A DNA stretch of 64,000 nt, taken from contig JAIVFI010000006.1 of the NCBI GenBank assembly GCA_025558095.1, positions 310,001 through 374,000 on the forward strand, in the 5' to 3' direction. The notes beneath the pieces were generated by a model. The model was not told where the DNA came from, ran no database searches, and worked only from the letters and a program-made list of their open reading frames with translations. The first letter of the stretch is position 1, and each line of letters begins with the position of its first letter. Origin of the DNA: Hyaloraphidium curvatum. Its lineage: Eukaryota > Monoblepharomycota > Hyaloraphidiomycetes > Hyaloraphidiales > Hyaloraphidiaceae. Shown in pieces: positions 10,522 through 19,950 of this stretch. The position numbers and the translations under genes are program-made.

Positions 10522-11760
10522 TCATCCATGTCTCGCAACCAACCCCCGTGCAATATCAAGGAACGCCCCCTCGATCCTCTCCCAATCCCTCGCCGTCTCT
10601 TTGTCCACCTCGTACGCCTTCAGCCCCGTCCACCCGTCCCCGGGCTTCCACCCGTCCGCCTCCCTCCGCGCATTCACCCCGCTGCTCGCGGCCCAGATCA
10701 CCTCCTTGACCCTCGCCTCTTCCATGCCGAACCGCGCGGCGAGCTGCCCGACCACGGCGGAAGCGACGTGGAAGTCGACCGCGTTGGGGAGGAACCCCGC
10801 CCTGTCGAGCTCCGGCGGCTCCAGCTCCCTCTCCACTGGTGGCCTGAACGCCTTCTCCAGCTCCTCCGCCGCCTTTGCCCCGCGGAACCTGGCCGACAGC
10901 GCCGCAACGCACCGGTCCAGCATCCCCGCGTCGCCGCTCATCCCCCCGAACGCCCGCCGGATGCGGATGGACCACAGCGTGTCCTTGGCCCAGCGGGGCA
11001 TGTCCGATGCCTCGGCGGCCGAGAGGAGGGATTTGAGCTTGGTTTCGTCGGGATGGGGGAGGTGCGTCCATTCGCGGTCCACGGTCGTGGTTTCGGCGAC
11101 GGAGCGGACGATGCCGAGGAGGTCCGGGAGCACGGCGTCCGGCAGACCGTACGCCTTGCTCGCGGCGCACATGAGCCACACCAGCGCCGGGAGCGACGCG
11201 GTCGCGTGGGCGTCTTCGACGACGACGATGGGGAGCCGGCGGAGGAGCTCGTTCGGGTCCAGCCTCGCGAGCGCGGCGGCGGTGGCGACGGCGGGGTCCG
11301 TGAGGCGGCGGCGCACGCACTTTTGTAGGTGGGATTTGAGGTACGGGACGTTAGCGAAGTGCACGGGGGGCAGCTTGAGGAGGGGTTCGGGGGCGTCCGG
11401 AGCGATGTCCGTGACCAGGGTCAGGTCCTTGACGCCACGCACGGACACGGTCGCCCGCCATGCCGCCGCTGGGATCGGATTCTGCCGCGAGAAGGTGGCA
11501 AACAGGGCGCCGCCAGCGTCTCGAGAGAGGCAGAAGTATTGTGGCACTGACGTGTCGGTCCCGCCGAAGAAGGAGTGCAAAGACGCCTGGTTCGCCTTCG
11601 GCTTGTCCGGCTTGGCGGTGCAGCCCGCATCGATATGGGCGTTGACCATTGCCAGCGTCAGGTTTTCGGCCCCGCAGAGGGGACACGCGACGCGCTCCCC
11701 TGCGGGGTTCGGGGCGCGGGGCGGCGCCTTCTGCGGGACGGCCTTCGCCGCCTTGCCCAT
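10522..11760 (-). CDS. UBZ-type zinc finger and PIP-box protein, unknown family
   Basis: Intronless, 412 aa from the ATG at 11760. An in-frame Met at 12036 would run through the divergent NDUFS6 exon and is not used. Residues 26-47 form a putative ubiquitin-binding UBZ-type finger (C26-P-L-C29, H42, C47), like those of RAD18, WRNIP1 and SPRTN, but with four residues between His and last Cys instead of the usual three. About ten residues later lies Q58-A-S-L61-H-S-F64-F65, a full match to the PCNA-interacting PIP consensus. The remaining ~330 residues are a conserved-looking helical region beginning L-K-S-H-L-Q-K-C-V-R-R-R that I cannot assign. Together they suggest a nuclear factor recruited to PCNA/ubiquitin at damaged forks; that is inference. 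It is head to head with NDUFS6 (155 bp). Confidence 0.72.
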   Translation of the reverse strand: MGKAAKAVPQKAPPRAPNPAGERVACPLCGAENLTLAMVNAHIDAGCTAKPDKPKANQASLHSFFGGTDTSVPQYFCLSRDAGGALFATFSRQNPIPAAAWRATVSVRGVKDLTLVTDIAPDAPEPLLKLPPVHFANVPYLKSHLQKCVRRRLTDPAVATAAALARLDPNELLRRLPIVVVEDAHATASLPALVWLMCAASKAYGLPDAVLPDLLGIVRSVAETTTVDREWTHLPHPDETKLKSLLSAAEASDMPRWAKDTLWSIRIRRAFGGMSGDAGMLDRCVAALSARFRGAKAAEELEKAFRPPVERELEPPELDRAGFLPNAVDFHVASAVVGQLAARFGMEEARVKEVIWAASSGVNARREADGWKPGDGWTGLKAYEVDKETARDWERIEGAFLDIARGLVARHG

Positions 11761-11915
11761 TTCTGCAATTCCTGCGGCCTTCGGACGCGTTTCTAGCTGC
11801 CAAGCAGGCCCCCAGCGCCCCCGGATTCGGGGACTCGAGGAACGGGTTGATGGTGTTGTCGCGGCCCTAGCAATTTCTGGTATCAACACTCGACCCACTC
11901 CCGGCCCGCATCCCG
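11761..11915. promoter_or_regulatory. Shared divergent promoter, UBZ/PIP gene and NDUFS6
   Basis: 155 bp between two start codons facing away from each other; both promoters and 5' UTRs must fit here. No specific element was identified. Confidence 0.5.
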
Positions 11916-12582
11916 ATGCAGAGGGCGCCGTTGGCGGCGGCGAGCGCGCGGCGCGCGTTCTCGTTGAGCGCGGCGGCGCGGCAGGGCGCGCGCGGGCGGT
12001 GGTGGAACACGCAGCTCGAGGCGGCGCCGGCGGCATCGCTCTCCCGCGCCGCCCCGGCCGGCACCGCCGCCATCATCGACACGACCGACATCCCCGTCGC
12101 GAACGCAAAGACGCTCGCGCAAAACCCGTTCGCCGCTGAGGTCGCCGCGCAGGCGCCGAACCTGCCGCACACGTGGAGCAAATCGCAGCGGCCGCGGGGC
12201 GACGCGATCCGCGGGGCACGCTTCGAGCAGACAGACATCGCCGCGCAGGTGAATATTGCTGGTTTGCCTGCCGTCCTCCTGCTGGGGGGATGGCGCGGAA
12301 GGGGCCGCCGCTGACGCCCCGCAGCCCTTCCCGCTCGCCGCCGAGGCGCTCATCGCGGAGGAGCCGATCCGCATCGTCCACGGCAACCGCGCAGTGTGCG
12401 ACGGTGGCGGCGGCTCGCTCGGCCACCCGCGGGTGTTCATCCCGCTGGACAAGCCCGGAGACGTGTTCCCGTGCGGTGCGTTGCTTGCCGCCCCACCCGA
12501 AGCGGTCTTCTGAGCCGACAACCCCTTCCCAGGATACTGCGGCATCAGGTTCAAGAGCGACGGGAGCAGGGCGCACCACTAG
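11916..12582 (+). CDS. NDUFS6: Complex I zinc-finger subunit NDUFS6
   Basis: Three exons (11916-12248, 12325-12475, 12533-12582; introns 76 and 57 nt) give 177 aa. The Arg/Ala-rich start is a mitochondrial presequence. The C-terminus carries the family's CHCC zinc site: V-C-D-G, G-H-P-R-V-F-I-P-L-D-K-P-G, then C-G-Y-C-G-I-R-F, with the last Cys pair split by intron 2 and rebuilt in phase. NDUFS6 is an accessory subunit needed late in assembly of the NADH dehydrogenase N-module; its presence implies a respiratory complex I. Confidence 0.94.
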
Positions 12583-12658
12583 CCATCTCTGTACAGTGCG
12601 GGCGGGCCGCCTAATCCAGCTACCATCCCACCCCCGTTCTCCCGCCTTCTCCACGTCC

Positions 12659-15224
12659 CTACACCGCCAGCTCGTAAAAGATCATGTACGCCTGCCCCGA
12701 CACCATCCCGTAGACCTCCCTCTCCGGATCCTCCACCAGCTCCACGCTGTCGTCCGAGATGCGGAACCACCTCTCCTCGGCCGGCTCCCCCTCGCCCACG
12801 GCGGCGGGCAGCGCGGCCCTCCCGCCTCCGGGGGGCGACTCGGGCGGCGCATCCGTGTCCGTATCCGCCGCATGGTCCGTCCCGGCGTCCCCGTCCGCGG
12901 ACCCGTGCAGCGTCGGCGAGTCGCCCGGCCCCGGTGCCGCCGTCTCCGAAACGGGGCTCGGCGGCGCCTCCTCCGCGCGCGGCAACGGCAGCGGCGCGGG
13001 CTGCTTCCCCGGCTGCACCGCACCCGCGTCCCTCCTCGTCCCCGCCGCGTTCCCGCCCAGCACGGCCGCGCACCACCCCTCCACCCAGGCTTCCAGCCTG
13101 CCCTCGGGATCCTGCCCCCTCGCAATCCGCTCCAGCGCCGCCTCCACCTCGCCCCACGACGGATCCCCGCACCCGCGCGGGCCCATCCGCCTGTACACGA
13201 CGAAATGCCCGCTGTCGTGCGAGCCAAAGTGGAGCACGACAGCGCGCAGCCGGTACGGCCGCGGGTTGCCCCCGGGCCCTTCGGAAAACACCGACGGGCG
13301 GCGCCGGGTGGGGGGCAGCGCGGGGTCCCACGTCTCGCCGATGCCGCCGACCCGGCAGGCGTTCTTGACCGCGCGGCCCGAGGCGAGGTAGACGGAGCGC
13401 TGCACGTGCAGGGCGAGGACGCGGGGGAAGCGCGAGACGGTGAGGCGCTTGGAGGTGCGGTGCGGGGGCGTGGGGACGTGTCGGATCTGCGACGATGCAA
13501 AAGTGAGGTGGATCATTGTGCAGGGGCCCAGCAGGCGCACCTTCTCGACGCCGAGCTTGTCCTGCTCCATCTCCAGGAACCCATCCGGGCTCGCCTCCTG
13601 CAGCGCCCCCAAATCGCGCACGAGCGCATGCAGCTTCCGCAGCTCCGCATCCAGCCGCAATGCCGCCTGCCCCGCGTCCTCGGGGGGCGCGGGCGCATCT
13701 TCAGCGGGGGAGGAGAACGGGATGCGCAGAAGGGCGGCGGTAGCGGCGGGGAGAGGGGCCCCGCGGAGCTTGGGGAAGAGGTCGGCGAGGCACTGCGGGT
13801 CCGAGGGGGGCGCCGGGTCGTCGACCTGCGGTTTGCCGGGGGGGTCGACGGCGGGGGCCGGCGAGGATGGCACGGATGCGGGAGCAGAGTCCTGTGGCGC
13901 GTCCTCCGCAGCCCCGACGTCGTGCACGCCGTTCGCCCGATCCGCCTGCACATGCTCCCCATTGACGTGCACCGCATCGGCGTCCACCGTCCCGGCATGC
14001 GCCTCCGCCGCCAGCCCGGCCTCCCACACCCTCCTCGCCACCTCGCACCGCTTCCTCGCCTGCGCCACCAGGCCCGACACCCTCGCCTCGGTTGCGCGCA
14101 GGCTGCACCGCGGGCACACGACGTCGTCCAAAAACTCGGGGCTGGTGTACGTGGCGAGAAGGGCGGCGAGAGAGATGGTGGGTTCGTGCGGGGGGACGAG
14201 GGAGAGGTTGTCGAAGGTCTGGTGTCGCACGGGGGTCTGTCGACCATAGTGGGTGAGCACGCCGCCGCGCAGGAAGAGCACGCGGGTGCAACCCACCTCG
14301 TACCCGCACTCGCCGCACCGCAGCCGGCTCCCGACCAGCCCCAGCGCCGGGTTCCTCAGCGCCCTCGCCCCTCCGCCCCCCTTTTCCGGCGCCGGCCCCA
14401 GCACCTCCCCCAACCCCGCGGCGCCGACCCCCCTGCCCGCGCAGCACCCGCACTTCTTCCCCCTGCACGCGTCGTGCTCGGCCTGCAGGTGCGAGGAGAG
14501 GAGCTGGTACAGCTCGTGCGCGTCCTGCTGCTCAAAGCCGAGCCAGCGCCGCGACGTGACGGCGGCGGCGGGGGAGGAGGCGCGGGAGAGGGCGGAGAGG
14601 ATGGCGGAGGGGCGGAGAACGCGGTGCGAGGTGCGGCGGGGGGAGTTTAGCTCTGTCGGGGGGGCGAGGGTCAGTTGGCCTCCTTTGGGGGAAGTTGGTG
14701 CGTCCCACCGAGCAGGATCTCGAGCAGGGATTCGGTGACCGGGATCTCTGCGGGCGAGTGCGCCGTGCGGCCGCGGTGGCGCAGCGAGGCGAGCTGGAAC
14801 AGCCTGTGCCGCGCGACGCGGGCCTCGAGGTAGGAGACGAGCGACGGCAGCGAGGCCAGAGCCTGTCCCGGAGTGTCAAACTTCGGCAGCAATCGTAAAC
14901 AGCGATCGGAATCACCTGGAGGGTCGAGTTGACGAAGCACGTGTTGCCCATGTTGGCCAGTCCGGGCGGGAAGAAGTCGCCAGCGGGCGCCTCCGCCTCC
15001 GTGCCCGAGTCGTCCGCGGCGAGCCTGCCCCCCAGCCTGCCCGGGCGCGCCCGCTTCCTGCGCTTCGCGCCGCCGAACCACCCGCGCGGCGCGAACACGT
15101 AGGCGACCGTGGCCACCGCGAGCAGCGCGACGCCGACGCGCACCGCGAGCATCGGCGTCCGGTCCTCCGCGAGCGACATCGGGGCGGGCGGCGGTGGGGC
15201 GGCCTCGCGCGGGCGGCTGCTCAT
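12659..15224 (-). CDS. Membrane-anchored ubiquitin-specific protease (USP30/UBP1-like)
   Basis: Exons 15224-14916, 14862-14709 and 14652-12659 (introns 53 and 56 nt) give 818 aa. A transmembrane segment (about residues 26-44) is followed by a very basic stretch. The catalytic Cys box N-M-G-N-T-C-F-V-N-S-T-L-Q lies just before intron 1. Q-Q-D-A-H-E-L-Y and two C-x2-C pairs follow. The His box (S-H-D-S-G-H-F-V-V-Y) and W-F-R-I-S-D-D complete the active site. A ~140-residue low-complexity Pro/Ala/Asp insert lies between His box and the end. It should remove ubiquitin from proteins at an organelle surface; USP30 does so on mitochondria and yeast Ubp1 on the ER, and I cannot decide which applies. 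An alternative start is at 15314. A long antisense ORF over this gene is a GC shadow. Confidence 0.88.
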
Positions 15225-15820
15225 CGGCGGCGCATGGCCGCAGAGAGTGGGAGTGGGAGTTCGGGGGACGACAGACAGAGGCGGCGAGGCGGCCGGCCGC
15301 AGTCCACAGTCCAATCAGTTGGGCCTCGGGGATCTCCCCCGATCCCGCGTATAGAGGGCCCGCTCCAACGCAATCATGAGCTGCATTAACGAGGTGGCCT
15401 ACGGACGTCGGTTGGAGGGCTGGGGAAGGCACAGGGCCAGCGATCGCGCTGCTGCCTCGGTATGACGCCTCGCCACGCACGAAGCGGCCAAAAATCCAAA
15501 CAAGGCCCAAAGTCGACGGATTGCATTCCAATAAGATGCTCTGGTATGCCAGGGCAGTCAATATTTATATGGGATCCTGGCGAACCTTTCCCCCGGTCGC
15601 CTCAAGCTGGCCAGGCCCGGGGACGCGCCGTCGGCGGCCTCCAAGCCCCAGATCCTTTCTTCTTCTCATCGACAGCAACTCGAACGTGGATCAGGGCGAT
15701 TTTTCCGAGATCTGCGTGGGCGAGATCTGACGTCTTCCTCGCTCCGGCCGGAGCTCGCGTGAATCGATTCGAAAACGGGCCCTACTAAGTATCCCAACTC
15801 CTTTTCCCACCCGTTTCCCG
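15225..15820. promoter_or_regulatory. Divergent intergenic region, USP / F-box gene
   Basis: 596 bp between divergent start codons. It holds the promoters of both genes; the stretch 15500-15590 is relatively AT-rich. No gene or repeat seen. Confidence 0.45.
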
Positions 15821-17872
15821 ATGGCCCCCTTGCCCGTGAGCCCCCGAGCGGGCGGCGTGCCGAATCTGCCGTCGCCGACGCTGTCGCCGCGGCCGAGCGC
15901 CGCGGCGCCGCCGCTCGAGCCGGGGCGGCTGGCGCTGCCGGGCGCGGCGGACGAGCTGCGCGAGCACCCGCTGGCCGACATCGACGCGGCGCTGCTCGGC
16001 GGCGCCGGCGCGCTGTCCGGCCTCGGCCCGCTCACGCCGCTGAGCGCGGGGCCGTGGGGGCCGGGCGGCCACGCGGACCTCGCCGCCATGGAGCCGCTGC
16101 TGCGCGCCTTCGACTCGCTCGCGCCGCACCTCAAGTCGTTCGTGCTGCTGCAGCTGCTGCGCCGCTCGCCGGTCGCCACGCTGCAGCTCGTCGGCTCGCT
16201 GGTGCTGCCCGCGCTGAAGCGCGACTTCCTGCGCATGCTGCCCGTCGAGCTCGCGCACCAGATCATGCTGTACCTGGACCTGCGCTCGCTGGGCCGCGCC
16301 GCCCGCGTGTCGCGCGCCTGGCGCGCCGTCGTCGAGGGCCCCGACGCAGAGGTCGCCGTGTGGCGCGCCCGGCTGCTGCGCGAGGGCTGGCTGCACGACG
16401 ACGAGGTGCGCGGCGAGCTGGCGCGCTGGCGCAGCGAGCCCGGCGCGGACACGCCCGACGCGGACGACATGGTGGTCGACTTCCCCGGCCCGCCGCCGCG
16501 GCCGCTGCACATGTACCGCGCGCTGTACCGCCGCCACCACGTCATGCGCCGCAACTGGACCATGGGCCGCTACCGCCGCCTGTCGTTCCCCGCACACGGC
16601 TTCAACGTCGTCACGTGCCTGCAGTTCGACGGCGAAAAGATCGTCTCGGGCTCGGACGACCAGACCATGAACGTCTACGACGTGCGCACCGGCGACCTGC
16701 TGCGCAAGCTCGAGGGCCACGAGGGCGGCGTCTGGGCGCTGCAGTACATCGGCCACACCCTCGTTTCTGGCAGCACCGACCGCACCGTGCGCGTGTGGGA
16801 CCTGGACACGGGCCGGTGCACGCACGTGTTCGACGGCCACACTTCGACCGTGCGCTGCCTCGCCATCGTCCTACCGCGGCCCGACGCCGACCCCGACGGG
16901 CCGGAGCCCACGTACCCCCTCGTCGTCACGGGCTCCCGCGACGCCACCCTCCGCGTGTGGCGCCTGCCTGACCCCAAGGTCGACCCTCCCTACAACGGCG
17001 CCCGCGCGGCGCACGCCGGCGGCGAGGACGACGGCGACGCGCCCGCGTTCGACGACGACGGCCCGGCCGAGAACCCCTACTTTGTGCACGTGCTCACGGG
17101 GCACACCAACTCGGTCCGCGCGCTCGCGGCCAGCGGCAACACGCTCGTCTCGGGGAGCTACGACACCACGGTGCGCGTGTGGAACCTGGCCACGGGCGAA
17201 TGCTCGCACGTGCTCAGGGGGCACAGGGAGAAGGTCTACTCGGTCGGGTACTCGGAGGAGCTCAAGCGCGCCGTGAGCGGGAGCATGGACGCGACGGTGC
17301 GGGTTTGGGATGTGATCACGGGGGAGTGCCTGCATGTCTTGGAGGGTGGGTTGGCGCGGGCTCGCCTTTCAAAGCCCCTGCTGATTGCTCGCTCCCTTTC
17401 CTCTTCCATCCTGTCAACCACACCCTTTGCAGGCCACAACTCGCTCGTCGGCCTCCTCGAGCTCACTCCCTCGTACCTCGTCTCGGCCGCCGCCGACGCC
17501 ACCCTCCGCATCTGGAACCCCGCCAACGGCCAGTGCCTCGCGACCCTGCAGGGCCACGCGGCGGCCATCACCTGCTTCCACCACGACCCCGCGCTGAACC
17601 GCATCGTCTCGGGCTCCGACGGCGGCGTCAAGATCTGGGAGCTGTGCTCCGACCCGCACGGCCGCGACCGCGCCAGCCGCGAGGCCGGGGCGCAGGGGGG
17701 GAGCAGCAGCAACCTCGCGCACGGGCGGTTCCAGCGCGACCTGGTGACCAACGTGCAGGGGGTGTGGAGGGTCCGGATGGACGAGAGGAGGCTCGTGTGC
17801 GCGGTGCAGAGGGAGGGGAGCAGGACCTTCTTCGAGGTGCTGGATTTCGGGGCGGGGGTGGATGTGGCGTGA
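15821..17872 (+). CDS. F-box/WD40 protein, Cdc4/FBXW7/Pop1-like
   Basis: Exons 15821-17345 and 17433-17872 with an 87-nt intron; 654 aa. The intron is a multiple of three and has no stop, so it also reads through; it is recognised by its GTGGGT donor, TTTGCAG acceptor and by restoring G-H-N-S-L inside a WD repeat. An F-box lies near residues 138-180 (L-P-V-E-L-A-H-Q-I-M-L-Y-L). About seven or eight WD40 blades follow, with repeated V-R-V-W-D/N and G-x-H signatures. An acidic insert between blades precedes N-P-Y-F-V-H-V-L-T-G-H-T. This resembles fungal Cdc4/Pop1 proteins: SCF substrate receptors that recognise phosphodegrons and send cell-cycle regulators for ubiquitylation. Exact orthology among Cdc4, Met30 and Pop2 is not proven. 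Confidence 0.88.
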   Translation: MAPLPVSPRAGGVPNLPSPTLSPRPSAAAPPLEPGRLALPGAADELREHPLADIDAALLGGAGALSGLGPLTPLSAGPWGPGGHADLAAMEPLLRAFDSLAPHLKSFVLLQLLRRSPVATLQLVGSLVLPALKRDFLRMLPVELAHQIMLYLDLRSLGRAARVSRAWRAVVEGPDAEVAVWRARLLREGWLHDDEVRGELARWRSEPGADTPDADDMVVDFPGPPPRPLHMYRALYRRHHVMRRNWTMGRYRRLSFPAHGFNVVTCLQFDGEKIVSGSDDQTMNVYDVRTGDLLRKLEGHEGGVWALQYIGHTLVSGSTDRTVRVWDLDTGRCTHVFDGHTSTVRCLAIVLPRPDADPDGPEPTYPLVVTGSRDATLRVWRLPDPKVDPPYNGARAAHAGGEDDGDAPAFDDDGPAENPYFVHVLTGHTNSVRALAASGNTLVSGSYDTTVRVWNLATGECSHVLRGHREKVYSVGYSEELKRAVSGSMDATVRVWDVITGECLHVLEGGLARARLSKPLLIARSLSSSILSTTPFAGHNSLVGLLELTPSYLVSAAADATLRIWNPANGQCLATLQGHAAAITCFHHDPALNRIVSGSDGGVKIWELCSDPHGRDRASREAGAQGGSSSNLAHGRFQRDLVTNVQGVWRVRMDERRLVCAVQREGSRTFFEVLDFGAGVDVA

Positions 17873-18305
17873 GGTGGGAAAGTTGCGTCGGGCGCAGAAG
17901 GGGCTTGCGGGAGGGACGGGGTTTTGAGGGAGGATCGGACATCGGTTTATGGGGAGGTGCGAACTCCCGCCTCGCGGGCACGCGTTGCTGTCCGGGAGGT
18001 ATAGAGCATTTGGATCGCCATGTATTGTACCATTCGAACGGATTGCAAGTCGCAGCTTTTGCATGAGTGCCGGTCTGCCACGAGCTTGGGTCCAATGAAT
18101 GCCTGGCGAAGGCGGAGCATGCCCAGGCAGCTGAGGGCCGGGAAGAAAGCATCAACTTGAGCGGTGTGTTCAGTGCTAGCATTAGATGCCCGCACTATTT
18201 GGCAACATAGAACAGGATGTAAGCCGTCGCGGCGGCGGTTTGGGGGACATTCAGGGATGTTTCCTCGGGTTTGGGAACGTTCCCTGCTTCTATCGCCCAT
18301 CCGAC
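17873..18305. other. Intergenic region
   Basis: 433 bp between two plus-strand genes: 3' UTR of the F-box gene and promoter of the sulfotransferase. An in-frame ATG at 18186 upstream of the chosen sulfotransferase start lies here. No other feature seen. Confidence 0.4.
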
Positions 18306-19889
18306 ATGGCGACCGCCGCAGGTGCCGCGCTCGTGCTCGTAGCTGCCGGCGGTGCCGCGCTGCTGTACCTTGCGAACTCGCGCGCCGCCGTGGAGGCCCG
18401 GCGCAAGCGCCCGGAAGACGCCGACGCGGTCAGGGCGTTCCGCCGAAGGCTTTTGGACGGGGAACACTGGATCCCGGCCGTGGAATGGGCGCAGAGGCGC
18501 GGCGTGGCGCTGAAACCGCCGCTGCCGGCCGAGGAGGACTGCCGCGACCCGATACCGCGGGACGAACTCGACCTTCTCCGTCCTGCCCGTGTCATCAACG
18601 CCCTCGCAGCGAACCTGCCTCGGGCCCTTACGGACACCGTGTTCCTCTCCAAGGCCCGTGCGCAGGCCCGCGCCAATGCCGTCCTCGACGCGATTGAGCC
18701 GGTTGATTGCCTCGGCGGCCGTAGTGCGCTCGAAGACATCGTCGCGAGGCACAAGGCCTGGCTCGACGGACTCAAATGGGACGAATGGACGGGCATGGGT
18801 CGCATCGTGGCGACGGAGAGGGCATTCGACTGGGCGACGCAGCTCTCCCGGATCTGGAGCTGGTTCGGGGACAACTCACACCTCATCGTCGACGAGTACG
18901 GGAACGACCTGGTGCAGCTGAAGCCGTTCCTGTTCATCTGCGGGGCTCCCCGCACGGGAACCAGCTTCCTGCAGACGCTGCTCGCATCCGCGCCCGAGTC
19001 CCGCTCCATTTGCCTTGTCGAGGGGATGATGCCAGTGCCTGATTCGACCCCGAGCCATCCCTTCCCGCGGACGTCCAGGGAGCAGATTTCAACGGATCCG
19101 AGACTCAAGCAGTACTGGGATACCGTCAAGCCTGTCGATCGTGTGGTCACGCCGATGTATATGCAGAGGATTGCGACGCTGCATCATGCCGTCATGGAAC
19201 CCTCCCTGCCGGACGAGGACGTCTTCCTGCATCACTTCCTTGGCGCCGCTTCGCTGTATCATCTTCCTTGTGCAGGGTCTTGCGACATCGTCGCGCAATT
19301 CCTTAGTGACTCGGACTCGTACCGCGCTTGGGCAGAAAACGCTGCCCTCGTGCTCAAACGGTTCTATCAGATGCTTTCCCTCGGCTTCTCGCCGCCCGCC
19401 TATTGGATCTCCAAGTCTCCCTGGCATTGCCTCATCCTCCCACAGCTGGCCAAAGTGTTTCCGGAAGCGACTTTTGTCAGCATCTCCCGCCCGGCCAAGG
19501 AATCGGTGCCGTCGCTCGCGCGCCTTTACGAAGCGCTGGGGAACGGATGGCTCAAGCCCGACTCGCTGCTCGCCGATCGCCGCGCCCTCGGGCGCTGGGC
19601 CGCTTTCGAGGGCTGGGTGCTCAGGACGGCGAACCTGGCGCCGCCGTTTGCTTCACCTGAGCTCGCCAACCGGACCGTCACGCTGGATTATGCCGAGCTC
19701 GTTGCGGATCCCATCGCGACCGTGGAAAAGGTCCACGCACGGGCGGGGCTTCCACCGCCGTCGGAGAGCCACAGGCAGGAAATGCATTCGCACTTGAAGG
19801 AGCGGCCGCAGGGAAAGTACGGCAGGCACGGGCACGGGGTGGAAGAGTACCGGCTGGACCCCGACCGCGATCTGTCTCCAGTGTGGTAG
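18306..19889 (+). CDS. Membrane-anchored PAPS-dependent sulfotransferase
   Basis: Single exon, 527 aa from the ATG at 18306, which directly precedes a short hydrophobic anchor (A-A-G-A-A-L-V-L-V-A-A-G). Starting at 18186 would add 40 residues lacking signal character. The 5'-phosphosulfate-binding loop is G-A-P-R-T-G-T-S-F (about residues 216-224), and the 3'-phosphate-binding motif is S-I-S-R-P-A-K-E-S about 180 residues later. The layout fits the Sulfotransfer_3 family, which moves sulfate from PAPS to carbohydrate or small acceptors, here probably with type II topology in the Golgi or ER. The substrate is unknown. An AATAAA lies 40 nt after the stop (19929-19934). It is tail to tail with the TylF-like methyltransferase. 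Confidence 0.82.
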   Translation: MATAAGAALVLVAAGGAALLYLANSRAAVEARRKRPEDADAVRAFRRRLLDGEHWIPAVEWAQRRGVALKPPLPAEEDCRDPIPRDELDLLRPARVINALAANLPRALTDTVFLSKARAQARANAVLDAIEPVDCLGGRSALEDIVARHKAWLDGLKWDEWTGMGRIVATERAFDWATQLSRIWSWFGDNSHLIVDEYGNDLVQLKPFLFICGAPRTGTSFLQTLLASAPESRSICLVEGMMPVPDSTPSHPFPRTSREQISTDPRLKQYWDTVKPVDRVVTPMYMQRIATLHHAVMEPSLPDEDVFLHHFLGAASLYHLPCAGSCDIVAQFLSDSDSYRAWAENAALVLKRFYQMLSLGFSPPAYWISKSPWHCLILPQLAKVFPEATFVSISRPAKESVPSLARLYEALGNGWLKPDSLLADRRALGRWAAFEGWVLRTANLAPPFASPELANRTVTLDYAELVADPIATVEKVHARAGLPPPSESHRQEMHSHLKERPQGKYGRHGHGVEEYRLDPDRDLSPVW

Positions 19890-19928
19890 CCGTGAGCGTT
19901 CTCGGTCGCAAACCCTGAACTACAACAC

Positions 19929-19934
19929 AATAAA
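19929..19934 (+). terminator. Candidate polyadenylation signal AATAAA
   Basis: Canonical hexamer 40 nt downstream of the sulfotransferase stop, within the 61-bp gap to the convergent gene. Confidence 0.5.
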
Positions 19935-19950
19935 CGAGCAGGATCATTCC

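Noticed and set aside
12173-14650. Plus-strand ORF of 825 aa
   Set aside because: It lies antisense to the spliced ubiquitin protease, is Arg/Pro/His-rich with no domain, and arises because GC-rich third positions suppress stops.
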